The notes under the pieces were generated by a model, which did no database searches, had not been told where the DNA came from, and saw only the letters and a program-made list of their open reading frames with translations. The translations under genes were made by a program, and so were the position numbers. From contig NC_057864.1 in the NCBI RefSeq assembly GCF_019393635.1, positions 444,176,822-444,240,821 of the forward strand: a DNA stretch of 64,000 nt. Direction: 5' to 3'. Below, piece after piece: positions 23,448-34,640 of the stretch (the stretch's first letter is position 1; each line of letters begins with the position of its first letter). Source of the DNA: Dromiciops gliroides (taxonomy: Eukaryota; Chordata; Mammalia; Microbiotheria; Microbiotheriidae).

Positions 23448-24081
23448 CCCCTCTATGATATTTAACACAGCTACAACCCTAGTTAAGGCCTCATCACTTC
23501 CCTTCTGGACTGTTGTGATACATTCATAATTGGTTTCTGCAGCTCAAGTCTTTCCCCAACTCCAATCCATCCTCCAAACATCTGCCAAAGTGATTTTCCC
23601 AAAATTCAAGTCTATGTTACTCCCTCCCCCTCCCTTTCTTCTCCTTCTCCTTTTCCCCATCCCTTTTCCTCTTGCTCTCCCTCTAATAAATTTTAAGGGG
23701 TTCCTATTGCTCTATAATCAAATATAATCTTTTCTACCTGACATTCAAAGCTCTTTACAAGCTGGCCCTTTGTCACCTTGCCATTCTTCTTACACATGAC
23801 TCCTTTCTGTGTCCTTGAGAGTTTATCCATACTGACCTACTTGCCACTTGTTCTCACCTGCTGCCTCATCTCCTGTCTCTGTTTTTTGCCCAGGTATTTC
23901 CCATGCCTGGAACATTCTTCCACTTCATCTCTTGGAATTACTAATTTTTCCTAGATTCTTCTTTTTTCAATCCTTCTAGCTACTACTCCTCTCCCTCCCA
24001 AGACTGATTTTTATTTTGTATATATTCTATTTATACTTATATGTGTACATGTTGTCTAGCTTATTAGAATGTCAACTTCTT

Positions 24082-24241
24082 TTTTGGTTTTGTTTTGTTT
24101 TGTTTTGCAGGGCGATGATGGTTAAGTGACTTGCCCAGGGTCACACAGCTAGTAAGTGTCAAGTGTCTGAGGTCAAATTTGAATTCAGGTCCTCCTGAAT
24201 CCAGGGCCAGTGCTTTATCTACAGTGCCACCTAGCTGCCCC
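24082..24241 (-). mobile_element. WSINE1-type SINE with 16-bp target duplication
   Basis: Antisense copy with a (TTTTG)n-modified tail. AGAATGTCAACTTCTT at 24066-24081 and 24242-24257, in the L2 3'UTR. Confidence 0.95.
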
Positions 24242-24358
24242 AGAATGTCAACTTCTTGAAGTCAGGTAATGTTTTACTTTTGCCTTTGTATTTCTAGCAC
24301 CTAGCATGATGCCTAGCACTTAGTATAAACTTAACAAATGATTACTGATTGATTGATC

Positions 24359-24895
24359 AGTGGCTATGGTACCTTCCTGAAAGGCTATTGGGATTTTCAA
24401 ATGAGGTGATACAGGTAATACATGTTGAAAATGTTAACTATATAAATTTCAGTTATTACTCATTAACAATGTAAGTTATTAGTATTCCTCCATCCACTCT
24501 TCCTAATATAGCAATTATAACCATCTATAGTTTGTTCATTCACTCTGATTCCCAAGATCCCATCACTCCATACCAACAATTCTCAAAGTGTGATCCAGAA
24601 ACCCCTAAGGATTCTCTAAATCCTTTCAGGGGTTCCAAGAGGTAACGATTCTTTTTATAATAATACAAAGACGTTTTAATTTCTAATATAGTAAATGTTC
24701 ATAGATATAACCCATATAAATAAAAGCTATTTGGTGGGTCTTCAGTAATTTTTACTTGTATAAAAGGGTTTGACATTATTCCTCTGACCAAATCTTTCCA
24801 AAACTGTGTTAAGGTCTTTTAGGTCAACATGATCAATCTTTTGGTGTTGAGCCATTTTGTTCTTTGCTTCAGAAATACTTTTCAAGCACATTTCA
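24359..24895. other. Unassigned stretch
   Basis: A short MIR-like remnant may lie at 24380-24480. A weak hAT-like phrase, CAATTCTCAAAGTGTGATCC, then AGAAACCCCTAAGG, at 24578-24620 suggests a decayed DNA transposon. No gene. Confidence 0.3.
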
Positions 24896-24899
24896 TAGA

Positions 24900-25050
24900 A
24901 TAATAGATCATGAGTGTGGGGCAGAGCCTACCTAGTATAGCCCCTTCATTTTATAGCTTAGACCCAGAGAAAGGGACTGACTGGCCCAAAGACATGGAGC
25001 AAGGGAACCCAGAACAAAAACACAACTCTTTTGACATCTAACTGATTGTT
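24900..25050 (-). repeat. MIR SINE fragment
   Basis: CCCTTCATTTTATAGCTTAG, then GACCCAGAGAAAGGGACTGA and CTGGCCCAAAGACATG. Confidence 0.6.
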
Positions 25051-25341
25051 CTCTCCCCCTACTATAGCTGCATACACTTTCCTCCCCAACACCGAACCCC
25101 CTTCTCCTTGTGTTGGTTTATAAACTCCATTTCTGGCACCATGTGTTGTTTCACAAAGGAGAGGGGATGGACTGACCAGACTCTAGCTTAATTAAAGCCA
25201 AATGGAGGTCTGTCTGTAGTCAATCATACAGCTCCTGTCTAACTCCCCATACTCCTCACCCAATGACAGAATTAAGAAGAAATCCCCAAGGTCTGACTCC
25301 ACCAGCTGATCCTCAACCATCTGAGTGGCCAACCAGGATCA

Positions 25342-25343
<2 letters not shown>

Positions 25344-25395
<52 letters not shown>
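25344..25395. repeat. (TG)n microsatellite, 26 units
   Basis: Pure TG run. Confidence 0.98.
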
Positions 25396-25396
<1 letters not shown>

Positions 25397-25559
25397 TTTA
25401 CATTAAAAATTAGGAAATTTATACTTGAGAAAAAAGTACTTGTAGGTTTTACTCTTTGTTGCCTTAGAAAGTTAAAAAAATCATGATGCTACTTCCATCA
25501 ACAAATTTTCTACCTATGTCATACTCAAGATGGCAGGAAGCCCCAGGGACTCCATAGCT

Positions 25560-27120
25560 CTCACAGAATCACAGAGTCGGAACAATGACAAACACTGATT
25601 AAGCACTTACAACACACAAGACTATGAGCAGAGAAGCGACTTCAGATACCATCTAGTTTTAATCCATACTTGAATAAGAATCCATCTGACAACATATCAG
25701 AGAGGTGGTCATCCATTCTTCACTTGAAGACCTCTAGAGAGAGACAACTTATTTCCTCCTAAAACCAGCAGATTTCAATTTGGACAGCTCGGATCACAAT
25801 CAAGTTTTCCATTCTCCAAGCTTAAACCCACCTTCCTGCAATTTCCAGCCTTTGTTTTTAGTCCAGTCCACTGGAGTCAAGCAGAATGTCTTGTCATTCT
25901 TCCACATGGCAGAAAGGAATGCAAACAAACATCTATTAAGCACCAACTGTGTGCCAGGCACCTGACAAATTTTATCTCATTATCTATCTTCACAGGAACT
26001 CCAGGGGTGGGGTGGGTAGGTACTATCATATCATTCCCATTCTGTAGTGGAGAAAACTGAAACAGACAGAAGTTGTGTCTCACCTGGGTATGAACCCATT
26101 GTTTGAATCTGGATTTGAACTCAGGTCTTTCTGGCTCCAAGCCCTGCATTCTATTTATTGCACCACCTAGCTGCCTCAAATGAGTACTAAACCAAGGGAT
26201 GCTGGATGACAACTGGGGCTGTCCAATTTACCCATAGAATTTTAAGTTGAAAGGGACCTCAGAGATGATCTAGTGCAACCCCCTCATTTTAGAGATGAGG
26301 TCATTAATCCTCACATGCAATCCCATATGACAATAGCTTCCTCTCAGACTCTAGTGGAACTAGCCTAAGACTCTGATCCCCTCAAACCCTGGTAATAGCT
26401 GTGTCCCCCACCTCCAAAACCACTGGTCCTATGTCCTGCTCAATCCTTGCAATTATCAAAGGAAGCAACCCTTGGGGACGTGGGTCCCACCATCATCTCC
26501 ATCACCACCACTAGTTTCTGTCGACAGGTTAATAAACCTAAAAGTCCTTGGAACAATACCTTCCAGACTAGTAGTCCTGCTTCTGACCTAGCCTGGATTT
26601 GCAGCCAACGAAGCATTCTTTGTGGAGAAACAACCTAGAATTTTCTATCCCAAGTGCTGCAGTCTCTGCCTCCTCAGAAATCACAGTTACTGAAGACATG
26701 ACAAAGATAGTTCTCACTACCAAAGTCCTTGGCATGGTCTCTGACATATTTGGCAAAGAGGTTGTAGAGATTGGGAGACTTATCAAAGGTCACATAGCCA
26801 GCATTTTTCAAAGGCAGGGATTTAAATTCAGGTCTTCCTGATTCCAAGGCCATTTTTTTATTCACTGTGCCATGCTGCTTCTTTAGAGAGAATATAATCT
26901 CCTTTAATTAAAGGCATTATGCTTCTGTTAATGCAGCCCAATATTGTATTAGATTTTTGGGCTGCCAAGTCATTGTTAACTCAAATTAGGCTTGCATTCT
27001 ACTAGAATTCCCAAGTCTTTTTTCACATGAACTACTACCTATCTGTTAATCTTTTAACCTTTTATTGATTACAGTTAGATCTAAACAAGAAATCTGGCTG
27101 CGTATTATACATAAAACCAA
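25560..27120 (-). mobile_element. L3/CR1-type LINE 3' region, antisense, with MIR-type insertions
   Basis: Plus-strand landmarks of antisense L3/CR1: TTCAGATACCATCTAGTTTT, GAATCCATCTGACAACATAT, CACTTGAAGACCTCTAGAGA, CAAGCAGAATGTCTTGTC (25560-25915), and TAATGCAGCCCAATATTGTA, then GGGCTGCCAAGTCATTG (26930-26975). MIR/CORE pieces occupy 25920-26180 and 26740-26875. Confidence 0.6.
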
Positions 27121-27710
27121 GTGACAGGATAGATGGGAGAAGAGATCCTTAACTGAGAACCCAGAATGATGGCATAGAAAGGGGAGGAGGACTCCCCCTG
27201 CTGGATGTTCTAGGAGACAAGCAAGGCTCTGTCAAAAGTCAAGGGTTTCTAAAACCTGCATTTTATCATAATCCGTATTTTGATAGACATTTCTTTTGCT
27301 ATGACTTCAGTTCTGTTTGTCCCTATTCACCTTTCTTCTAGTTATTCTCTGTTCTTCTTTCCCTCCCTTTCAGGTTTTACCAATGTTAACCATATTTTAA
27401 GGCTTATGTGTTAACAATTTAAATAGGCAGAAGTGGAGTCAGGACAGAGATGATGGAGAAAGCATTGCAGGCATACAGAATATTATGAACAGAGACATAG
27501 AAATGGAAAATATAAAATCTAACCTTTTATGAGAAGCTTCTTCCCATCCCTTTTAATGCTAGTGCATTCCCTTTTTTGATGATCTCTGAGTTATCTTTTT
27601 GATATCTATGCTTTATAATCTTGTGTGATTCTTATCTATGTGTTTCTGTGAATTCTCTACAGAGAATCAGCCCAAAAGGCTAGAGGGTTTTTTTTTTTAG
27701 TTTTGTTTTT
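27121..27710. other. Unassigned stretch
   Basis: No gene; no recognised repeat, apart from an L2/L3-like patch (CTTTTATGAGAAGCTTCTTC) near 27520. Confidence 0.35.
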
Positions 27711-27724
27711 AAATATTTACTGAG

Positions 27725-27873
27725 GGGGCAGCTAGGTGGCGCAGCGGATAAAGCACTGGCCCTGGATTCAGGAGTACCTGAGTTCAAATCCAGCCTCAGA
27801 CACTTGACGCTTACTAGCTGTGTGACCATGGGCAAATCACTTAACCCCCATTGCCCTGAAAACAAAAAAAACC
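27725..27873 (+). mobile_element. WSINE1-type SINE with perfect 14-bp target duplication
   Basis: GGGGCAGCTAGGTGGCGCAG to CCATTGCCCTG plus tail. AAATATTTACTGAG occurs at 27711-27724 and 27874-27887. Confidence 0.96.
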
Positions 27874-27887
27874 AAATATTTACTGAG

Positions 27888-28592
27888 TACCAGGGCAGCA
27901 CTCGGGCTATCTATTCATTAATCTCTCCCTATGACCAACCGAAATCCTTTTCTGGTCATACATGTCCTTGATGATGTAAGAACTTCCCAACAATTGAAGC
28001 TATCCCAAACTGGAATGAACTGACTTGGGAAGTAGTAGCTTGTCCCTCATTGTAAATTTTTAAGAAAAAGCTGGCAAACACTTTTAAGGTATGTTGAAGG
28101 GATTCATTTTCAAGTTTAACTTTACAGTTAATTATCGTTTCATATCGGGACTTTCCCCACTTCAGTTTCAATATATCACAGGTCGGCATTAAGTGGAAAT
28201 TTGGGGGAAATTTTGCAGAAACCACAGATGAAAGGCAAAGGGCAGCAGATGACACAGAAAAGGTTTAGAAACTGAGAATGCTTAAATATATGCATAGTAT
28301 TGTGTAATATCAACAGATTTTATCTTTGAGGGCTGTAAACAACAGATTAAAAAAAAAAAGAAAAAATTCAGGTGTCTTCTCTGGTATGAAGGGAGAGTCA
28401 AAAACTTTTACATGGATTTCCCAGCTCATGGGGGCACTGCATCGCTAGTCCCTGTGATGTGGAAGGGATAACTACAGTTCAATTTAAATGAAAGCCTCAA
28501 TAGTTGGCCATTGAAGTCCCCTCCATCTCTGAAATTCTGTGAAATCCCGTCCTTTTTGACACCATTGAGTGGAAGTCCCCATTGGTAATATG
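27888..28592. other. Unassigned stretch
   Basis: A minus-strand frame of 99 codons (27956-28255) has no recognisable domain. No repeat named. Confidence 0.35.
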
Positions 28593-28605
28593 CTAGAGCC
28601 TATTT

Positions 28606-28796
28606 TTTTTGTTGTGGTTTTTTTGGTTTTTTTGGGGGGTGGGGTTTGTGTGTGGTTTTTTTGTGGAGCAATGGGGGTTAAGTGACTTGCCCAGGGTCAC
28701 TTAACCCCCAGTGTCAAGTGTCTGAGGCCGAATTTGAACTCTGGTAGTCCTGAATCCAGGGCCGGTGCTTTATCCACTGTGCCATCTAGCTGCCCC
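28606..28796 (-). mobile_element. WSINE1-type SINE rearranged into a hairpin
   Basis: Antisense copy with 13-bp target duplication CTAGAGCCTATTT (28593-28605 and 28797-28809). The stretch that normally reads GTCACACAGCTAGTAAG reads GTCACTTAACCCCCAG, giving perfect 15-bp inverted arms at 28672-28686 and 28696-28710 around a 9-nt loop. Confidence 0.93.
28672..28710. repeat. Perfect inverted repeat, 15-bp arms, 9-nt loop
   Basis: TGGGGGTTAAGTGAC, loop TTGCCCAGG, GTCACTTAACCCCCA. It lies inside the SINE and is absent from the other copies in the window. Confidence 0.97.
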
Positions 28797-28814
28797 CTAG
28801 AGCCTATTTAAATA

Positions 28815-29310
28815 CATTCTCAACAAGCCAACAAGCATTTATGAAGCACATGCTATATGCCAGTTCTAGAGATACAAAGAAAGGTAAAAGACAGTCCCTG
28901 CTCTCAAGTAGCTCATTGCCTGATGGGGGAGACCACATGCGAATGAGTAAATTCAAAGAAGATATAGACAAGATAAATTGGGAATAATCTCAGGGGGAGG
29001 TGCTATAATTAAGGATCAGAAGGTAGGATTTTAGCTAAGAATTGAAGGAAAACAGGGAAACCAGAAAGTAGGGCTGAGGTCTGAGAGCATTCCACGCATG
29101 GGGAACAGTCAGGGGATATGCTTGAAGTCAGCCGATGCATAGTTTTGAGTGAAGAATAGCAAGGACACCAGTGTCACTAGATTGCAGGGGCTGGAGAAGG
29201 AGGGTCAGGGGAATGTTTTATGGTGTAAGGATATTGGAAAGGGGTGTATTGGAGGGGGGCATAAGTTATGAAGAACTTTAAAAGCCAAACAAAGAAATTT
29301 ATATATGACT
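28815..29310 (-). mobile_element. L2 3' end, antisense
   Basis: CAAGCATTTATGAAGCACAT, AAAGACAGTCCCTGCTCTCA, GAGCATTCCACGCATGGGGA, then TTATGAAGAACTTTAAAAGC: the canonical antisense L2 order. Confidence 0.8.
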
Positions 29311-29319
29311 CTTCCCTCT

Positions 29320-29450
29320 ACTATGGGAATAAGGTTCTGGAGGGAAGGGACAGTTTCTTTGTTTCTTTTTTATCTTTGTATCTTCAGGTCTAGAATGGTG
29401 CTCTGCACATAATAGGTACTTAACAAATTATTATTGAGTGATATTAAATT
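29320..29450 (+). repeat. L2 3' terminus, sense
   Basis: GAAGGGACAGTTTCTTTG, TTTGTATCTTCAGGTCTAG, then TAATAGGTACTTAACAAAT. Confidence 0.65.
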
Positions 29451-29869
29451 GAATTAAATCAAACTGGTCAGGCAGTACCTCACCACCCCCAGTTAGTTCC
29501 ATAGCCTAAGCCCAGCTCAACTAAATCATGTAGTACTGAGAGAAGTGACAAATGTCATTGTTGGGCTGCAGTCAAGGATCTCTGAAAAATCTCAGGCCAC
29601 AGATGTTTGGCATGATTGAAGAAGGGCAAAGAAGCAAAACTGCAGGAGACTGAAAAGGAAATGTAGGCATGCAATGTATAAAAGCAGGCATATAATCACA
29701 TGATTGGCACTAGTGATAACTTCTGCATAAAAGGGGACACAAAAGATGTCATTATTAAGCACGTGTATGATCAGAAAAGGGGAAAGGCCAATTATATATG
29801 AAAAATGAACAACTCTGGTACCACTCTACTATCCTCAACATATTAAATGGACCAGAAATCCTCCAGATG
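29451..29869. other. Unassigned stretch
   Basis: No gene or recognised repeat. Confidence 0.35.
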
Positions 29870-30070
29870 AGATAGAGAGCTGGAAAGGTCACCAGAGGCC
29901 ATCTAATATTAAATCTGACCCTCTCCTATCCCTGTTTCTACAGGTGAAGAAACCGAGGACCAGAGAAGGTCACATATGTAGCAAGTAATAAAAAAATAGG
30001 ATTTGAACCCAGATCCTCTGAACCCAGGCTCTTTTCCCAGGATTACATTGCTCTAACAACAGATTGGCTA
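29870..30070 (-). repeat. MIR SINE fragment
   Basis: GGTGAAGAAACCGAGGACCA and AGGATTTGAACCCAGATCCT are antisense MIR. Confidence 0.7.
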
Positions 30071-30188
30071 TTATTGGATCCTAAAATTAGAAATTAATTC
30101 TATGAAGAAATATAAGTGCACAGGTAATAAATAAATAAATGAAAAACGAAAAAAAGAAATATTAGAAGGTAATGAATGAACAGTACCG

Positions 30189-30440
30189 AGGGGCAGCTAG
30201 ATGATGCAGTGGGTAGAGTGTCAGGTTTAAAGTCAGGGAGACCTAAGATCAAATCTGGCCTCAGACACTTATTAGCTGTGTGACCCTGAGCAACTCACTT
30301 AACCCTGTTTGTCTCAGTTTCCTCATCTATAAAATAAGCTGGAGGAGGAAATTGAAAAAAACTCTAGTATCTTTGTCAAGAAAACCCTGAAATGGGTCAT
30401 AAAGATTTGGGCATGACTGAAAACAACTAAACAACAAAGA
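30189..30440 (+). mobile_element. Long CORE-SINE (MAR1-like)
   Basis: GGGGCAGCTAGATGATGCAG, CCTCAGACACTTATTAGCTG, then tail TATCTTTGTCAAGAAAACCC and GGGCATGACTGAAAACAACT. Confidence 0.88.
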
Positions 30441-30539
30441 CAGTAGTCACACAGCAACCTCTTCTTTGATGTCTTTGCTATCCAAGTTTATCACTCAATA
30501 CATATCCTAGTCACTGTTATCAACCCCACCCCCTAACCA

Positions 30540-31870
30540 TGATATTCTCCTTGAACTCAGAGTCCAGTGCCTGGCTCAGTCTTTAAGTGCCCGGCTCACA
30601 GTCTTTCTCTCCACCCTAACTCCTGATCTAACTGGTCTCCTTACTTCCAGGATAATCTCTTTTCTCCCATCCATTCTCTACAGAGATGTCAAGATGATAG
30701 TCCTGAAGCTGAGAGATGACGATATCACTACCCTGTTTGTCCTCTTGAAAAACATAAAGCCTTCCATGGTTGTATTTGTCATCAATTACATCCTACCAAG
30801 TCTTGGTCATAGCTATAAGATCATGTTTATTCTCCTGTGTTAACATTTCCAGTTCACTTTATCCATTACAAATTGTTTGTGCATTAGTATACAAACATCT
30901 GAGCCACTAAATATTGTTTCCAAGCTTTTTGTGCCATTTTTTTCTCCTGAGAATTTCTGGGTACCTTGTATGGTATTCATCTTCTTTGTATGCCATACTT
31001 ATTTTCATTTTATCTGGGCATTCTTCCTTTCCCTCTCAAATTTCAGTTTAAAGCCTTCTGAGTAGTCTCCTGCCAAGTATGTCCTTCCTGCTTCTCTTGA
31101 GATGTAATCCATCCCTTGCCAGAATTCCTTCTTTCTAATATCACAAGCTATGGTACAAATATGTAAATCTTGTTCTTCTCTCTCATCTATTTCTCAAGTT
31201 GCTTCTCTTCCATTTTATTTTTTCTCTTTTAACTAAAAGAAGAGATGAAAATACCACTTGTGTTCCCAAGTTCTTCAATTTCTAATTCAAGACTTCAAAG
31301 ACACACACAAACTTAATGTATACATACAGGTACATAGGTATATATAAATTCACTCTAAGTTATCCCACCTATACCACATATTCCTCCATAAACCAACACA
31401 TTAAGATAGGGATCAGTAGGTTTGAGAGGTCTTGACAAGGTCTCCATCATGTCTAGAATACACACTCTAGGAAGACCACATACCTTCCTCTGAGTTAATT
31501 CATGTCTATGTAGTAACGTGCATCACCTTCAGCAAGGATTTGCCAACCACTTCTTAGTATCTCTTCCTCCTGCAGCTGGTAACAGGATTTCCAGTACCTG
31601 CTAGCATCCGTGAATACTTTGTCTTGTTCCATGGGGCATCACCTCTTCCAAAGAAGGTCCAAATTCATCATCTCTGAAGAGATGGCTCTGGTCTTCTGAG
31701 TTATATTCTTCTACTCATTTCTATTTGGAAGGCATCATCACCTTGTCAAATTCCCTCATATTAGACAGAATGGCATTGAAAACCAGAAGGAATTCAAATA
31801 ATAAGTAGTAGACTCAGGAATTTTAATCCAGGGCCTCTAACTCCACCTAGATCCAGGGCTCTTGCCACTA
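30540..31870 (-). mobile_element. Second L3/CR1-like ORF1 remnant, antisense
   Basis: Minus-strand pieces: DDEFGPSLEEVMPHGT at about 31690-31640, ILAEGDARYYIDMN at about 31560-31510, then RDGLHLKRSRKDILGRRLLR at about 31115-31055. The last matches the DG(E/L)xL block of the copy at 13960-16290 and the catalytic-His region of CR1-type SGNH esterases. The plus-strand context (AGTTTAAAGCCTTCTGAGTA; CCCAAGTTCTTCAATTTC) also pairs with that copy. Many stops. Confidence 0.45.
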
Positions 31871-32435
31871 TATCAAGTTGTTTCTTTCCTTCTGCCTCTT
31901 CTGCATCTCCTTAGTTCTGGTTTCCTAGATGTTTTCTTCCATTTCTCTTTGTTCCTATCAACTCTCTTTGTGTGGATGGGATGATGCTAGGGATGGACAC
32001 ATGTTAATTTATGTTAATGGGAGAATATTTACCTTGCGTAGATGAGTAAGTTCCTGACTTGTTATTGATTAGAATAAAATACAGAGTTATGACTGAAGCT
32101 TCTAACTTACATGCATTTTGATGGTTTTGTATTATTGTGTTTGGCAGGGGGTAGGAACTGTCCTGTGGGGACTTGCTAATTAGCTGGTTCTAGTTTATTT
32201 CCAGTAGGTAAAGCCAAAGGTACTTCTTCCTATAGTTTCATGTTATTATAGCTGTATTTAGACATTGTAAGAGATACAGATAGACAAAGACAGAGAGAAA
32301 GAGAGAGACAGAGACAGAGAGAAAGAGAGACAGAGATGAGAGAAATAGAAAGTTGAACATATCAAAAGGTCCTTGATGGGAGTCTTTATACTACTGAGTT
32401 CAATTTAAAGTACATCATTTTCAACCATTTTTGAT
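31871..32435. other. Unassigned stretch with a (GAGA)n-like tract
   Basis: AGACAGAGAGAAAGAGAGA low-complexity run at 32275-32345; otherwise nothing recognised. Confidence 0.45.
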
Positions 32436-32439
32436 CTGT

Positions 32440-32560
32440 AGGTCAATGAGTTTAATGCTACCATTTTACAGATGAAGAAACAGGCCCAGAGAAGAGCACC
32501 AATTATGCCAACATCAAACACAAGTTCATGATGGAACTAGACCAAGAACATAAGTCTGGG
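32440..32560 (-). repeat. MIR SINE fragment
   Basis: ACCATTTTACAGATGAAGAA, then ACAGGCCCAGAGAAGAG. Confidence 0.6.
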
Positions 32561-32929
32561 ATCTTTTCCCCTCTAATACCTTCTGAAGGTCACGATTCCC
32601 TTGAGATTAATTGTGATCCCTCTGAGATTTAACTCAGCCTACTTTCTCCCCCAACCATTTTCTCCCTCTATACCATATTTGATTTCTGTCCCTTGCCTTC
32701 ATCCCTAACCCCATACTACCTAGAACTAATGTGGGCTGATGTTCTGCTCACACAATTTGGATCATACGGAAGTCACGAACTCTAATCTTTTAGTAAAATT
32801 GCGTTCTATCAGGTCTGGCCATCTGCCCTGCTTCTATACCTTCCAGACCACTGATCTTGTCATCTCATATACTAATGTAATCTAAGGACCCCTAAGCCTT
32901 TCCATCTGTATCCAAGCTGTCTTTCTTTA

Positions 32930-33085
32930 ATTTACTGTCCCTTCCAACTAGAGTATAAGCTCCTTGAAAACAGCTTCAATTTCCCACAGCCCTCCCCCAA
33001 CACCCTTTTTAGCTCCAGTGCTTAACACAGTGCTTGGAATATAGTAATGCTTAATAAATGCTTTTTCATTCATTTATCCACCTAA
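32930..33085 (+). repeat. L2 3' terminus, sense
   Basis: CTAGAGTATAAGCTCCTTGA, CAGTGCTTAACACAGTGCTT, then TAATGCTTAATAAATGCTTT. Confidence 0.75.
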
Positions 33086-33154
33086 AGTCAAGAGGGCTCC
33101 AAATGGTTGCATGATTTTCAGAGGTAGAGGTAGTATTGTGTTAGGGGTAGGAAA

Positions 33155-33390
33155 GAGAATAATTATAATAATTAGCATTTATAAAGCATTTTAAAGTTTA
33201 TAAATGATTCACAGATACACTCATTTGACTCAACAGTCTTACAAGGTAGGTTTTATTATTATCTCCATTTTACAAATGAGGAAACTGAGTCCGAAAGACA
33301 TAGTTTGCTGAGAGTCACTCAGCTAGTAAATGCCTGAAACAACATTTGAAATTTGGTCTTCCTGATTATAAGTCCAATACATAAGGGAGA
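33155..33390 (-). repeat. MIR-type SINE
   Basis: AATTAGCATTTATAAAGCAT, TTACAAGGTAGGTTTTATTA, CCATTTTACAAATGAGGAAA, then CACTCAGCTAGTAAATGCC. Confidence 0.75.
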
Positions 33391-33529
33391 TCAGAGGGAT
33401 GGATGTATGATGATAAAATGATGTTAGACTAAAATTGGATATTAGATCATAAATCTACCCTACTTAACCTTTCCCTTAATTTATCTCCCAGACTAGTAAA
33501 TGGAAGAAGCTTCTGGTTTTCTAGATAGA

Positions 33530-33991
33530 CCTTTTATTATATGGTAGTCACAAGGTGATATTGATTAGAAGGATAGGAAAGTAGAAATACAATACAAATC
33601 GTCTTAAGTCTAGGCTTAGTCTATATTCTGTATAAAACTCACCAAAACCCAAGGCCACCTTTGGGGAGAGAGACCGAGTCAAGCACATGCTGTTAACCGA
33701 GAGCCAGGCCGAGTCAAACTCCAGTCCGCGTCTGTCTGTGCAACGCAGCCAGGAGACCAGCGGAGCAGGAAAAAGGCCCCACTTCCGTTCTCTCTTTGCC
33801 TTTTAAGCTCGCACCCCGGAAGTTGAGTGCTCAGCAGGCAATCTGGCGTGCGTCGCAGGCAGACTGGCGTGCCTAGCTCATGCTGTTGGTCTCCTCCCCA
33901 AAAGGGTGGTCCTAAAAAAAAACTGGTGTCTCTCCATTATCTAACCGGCTGTTAAAACTTTTTACCACAATGAGGTGGGCTGTTCACAAAG
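33530..33991 (-). mobile_element. Candidate solo LTR (endogenous retrovirus)
   Basis: A CpG-bearing, GC-richer block (33640-33900) isolated in AT-rich DNA. On the minus strand it begins TGTGAACAGCCC, carries a TATA-like TTAAAAGG at 33806-33799 and reaches an AATAAA at 33539-33534. That order suits a U3-R-U5 LTR. I could not find the left TG/CA edge or a target duplication, so the boundaries and the call are tentative. A CpG-containing promoter of another kind is the alternative. Confidence 0.4.
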
Positions 33992-34374
33992 TAACAACTA
34001 AGATTAACTGATGGACAATAACTTTAGAATCCATGCAACTTCAATATATATGGTGGAAGACTTCCAGTATATTGAATGGATTCCCTATGGTCAACTGGAC
34101 ATAGGCATGTTGCAACCTTTACTATTGGATGAAGGAGCTGCATCCACATTTGGTGAAATTAGATCACAGAGTACATTGATCTATTGAGATATAGAACTGG
34201 GAGGTTTGTGTTGAAGATACTGCTGCTTCAAGATAATGGGTTTTTTTATTTAGTGAAGGGCAGGTAGAGGAGAATGGGTTTCAATATCCAGTTTGATAGA
34301 AAGGATAACTTCCTCTTTTATGACTTTGCTTGTGAGTAGGACTAAGATTGTTAGGAATTTTCATCATCAAATTA
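33992..34374. other. Unassigned stretch
   Basis: No gene or recognised repeat. It could be more retroviral sequence if the neighbouring block is an LTR, but nothing shows it. Confidence 0.3.
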
Positions 34375-34375
34375 T

Positions 34376-34640
34376 GAGGCAGCTAAGTGGCACAGTGGAT
34401 AGAGTTCCAAGCCTAGTGTCATAAAGACCCAAGTTCAAATCCCACATTAGATACTAACTAGCTGTATAATCCTGGGTAAGTCACTTCATATGTGTCTTCC
34501 TCAGTTTCCTCACCTGTAAAATGTCGATAATAATGTCACTTACCTCCTTTGGTTCTTGTGATGATCTAATAAGATAATATTTGTAAGCACTTTGCAGACC
34601 TTTGAATGTTATATAAATGCTAGCTGTTGTTATTATCATG
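34376..34640 (+). repeat. CORE-SINE/MIR-like SINE
   Basis: AGGCAGCTAAGTGGCACAGT, CTAACTAGCTGTATAATCC, TCACCTGTAAAATGTCG, then GTAAGCACTTTGCAGACCTT. Confidence 0.8.

Larger units (their letters stand above)
22800..24358 (+). mobile_element. L2 LINE ORF2 C-terminal half and 3' end, sense
   Basis: In order: CATCTCAAATTCAAAATGTC, CAAAATCTTGGTGTCATCCT, CTTCTGGACTGTTGTGATAC, ACATTCAAAGCTCTTTACAA, CATGCCTGGAACATTCTTCC, then the tail GAAGTCAGGTAATGTTTTAC and CACTTAGTATAAACTTAACA. Two SINEs interrupt it. Confidence 0.85.

Noticed and set aside
27728-27870. tRNA genes suggested by A/B-box-like sequence in the SINE heads
   Set aside because: B-box-like GAGTTCAAATC is the Pol III promoter of tRNA-derived SINEs; no cloverleaf with an intact acceptor stem is seen.
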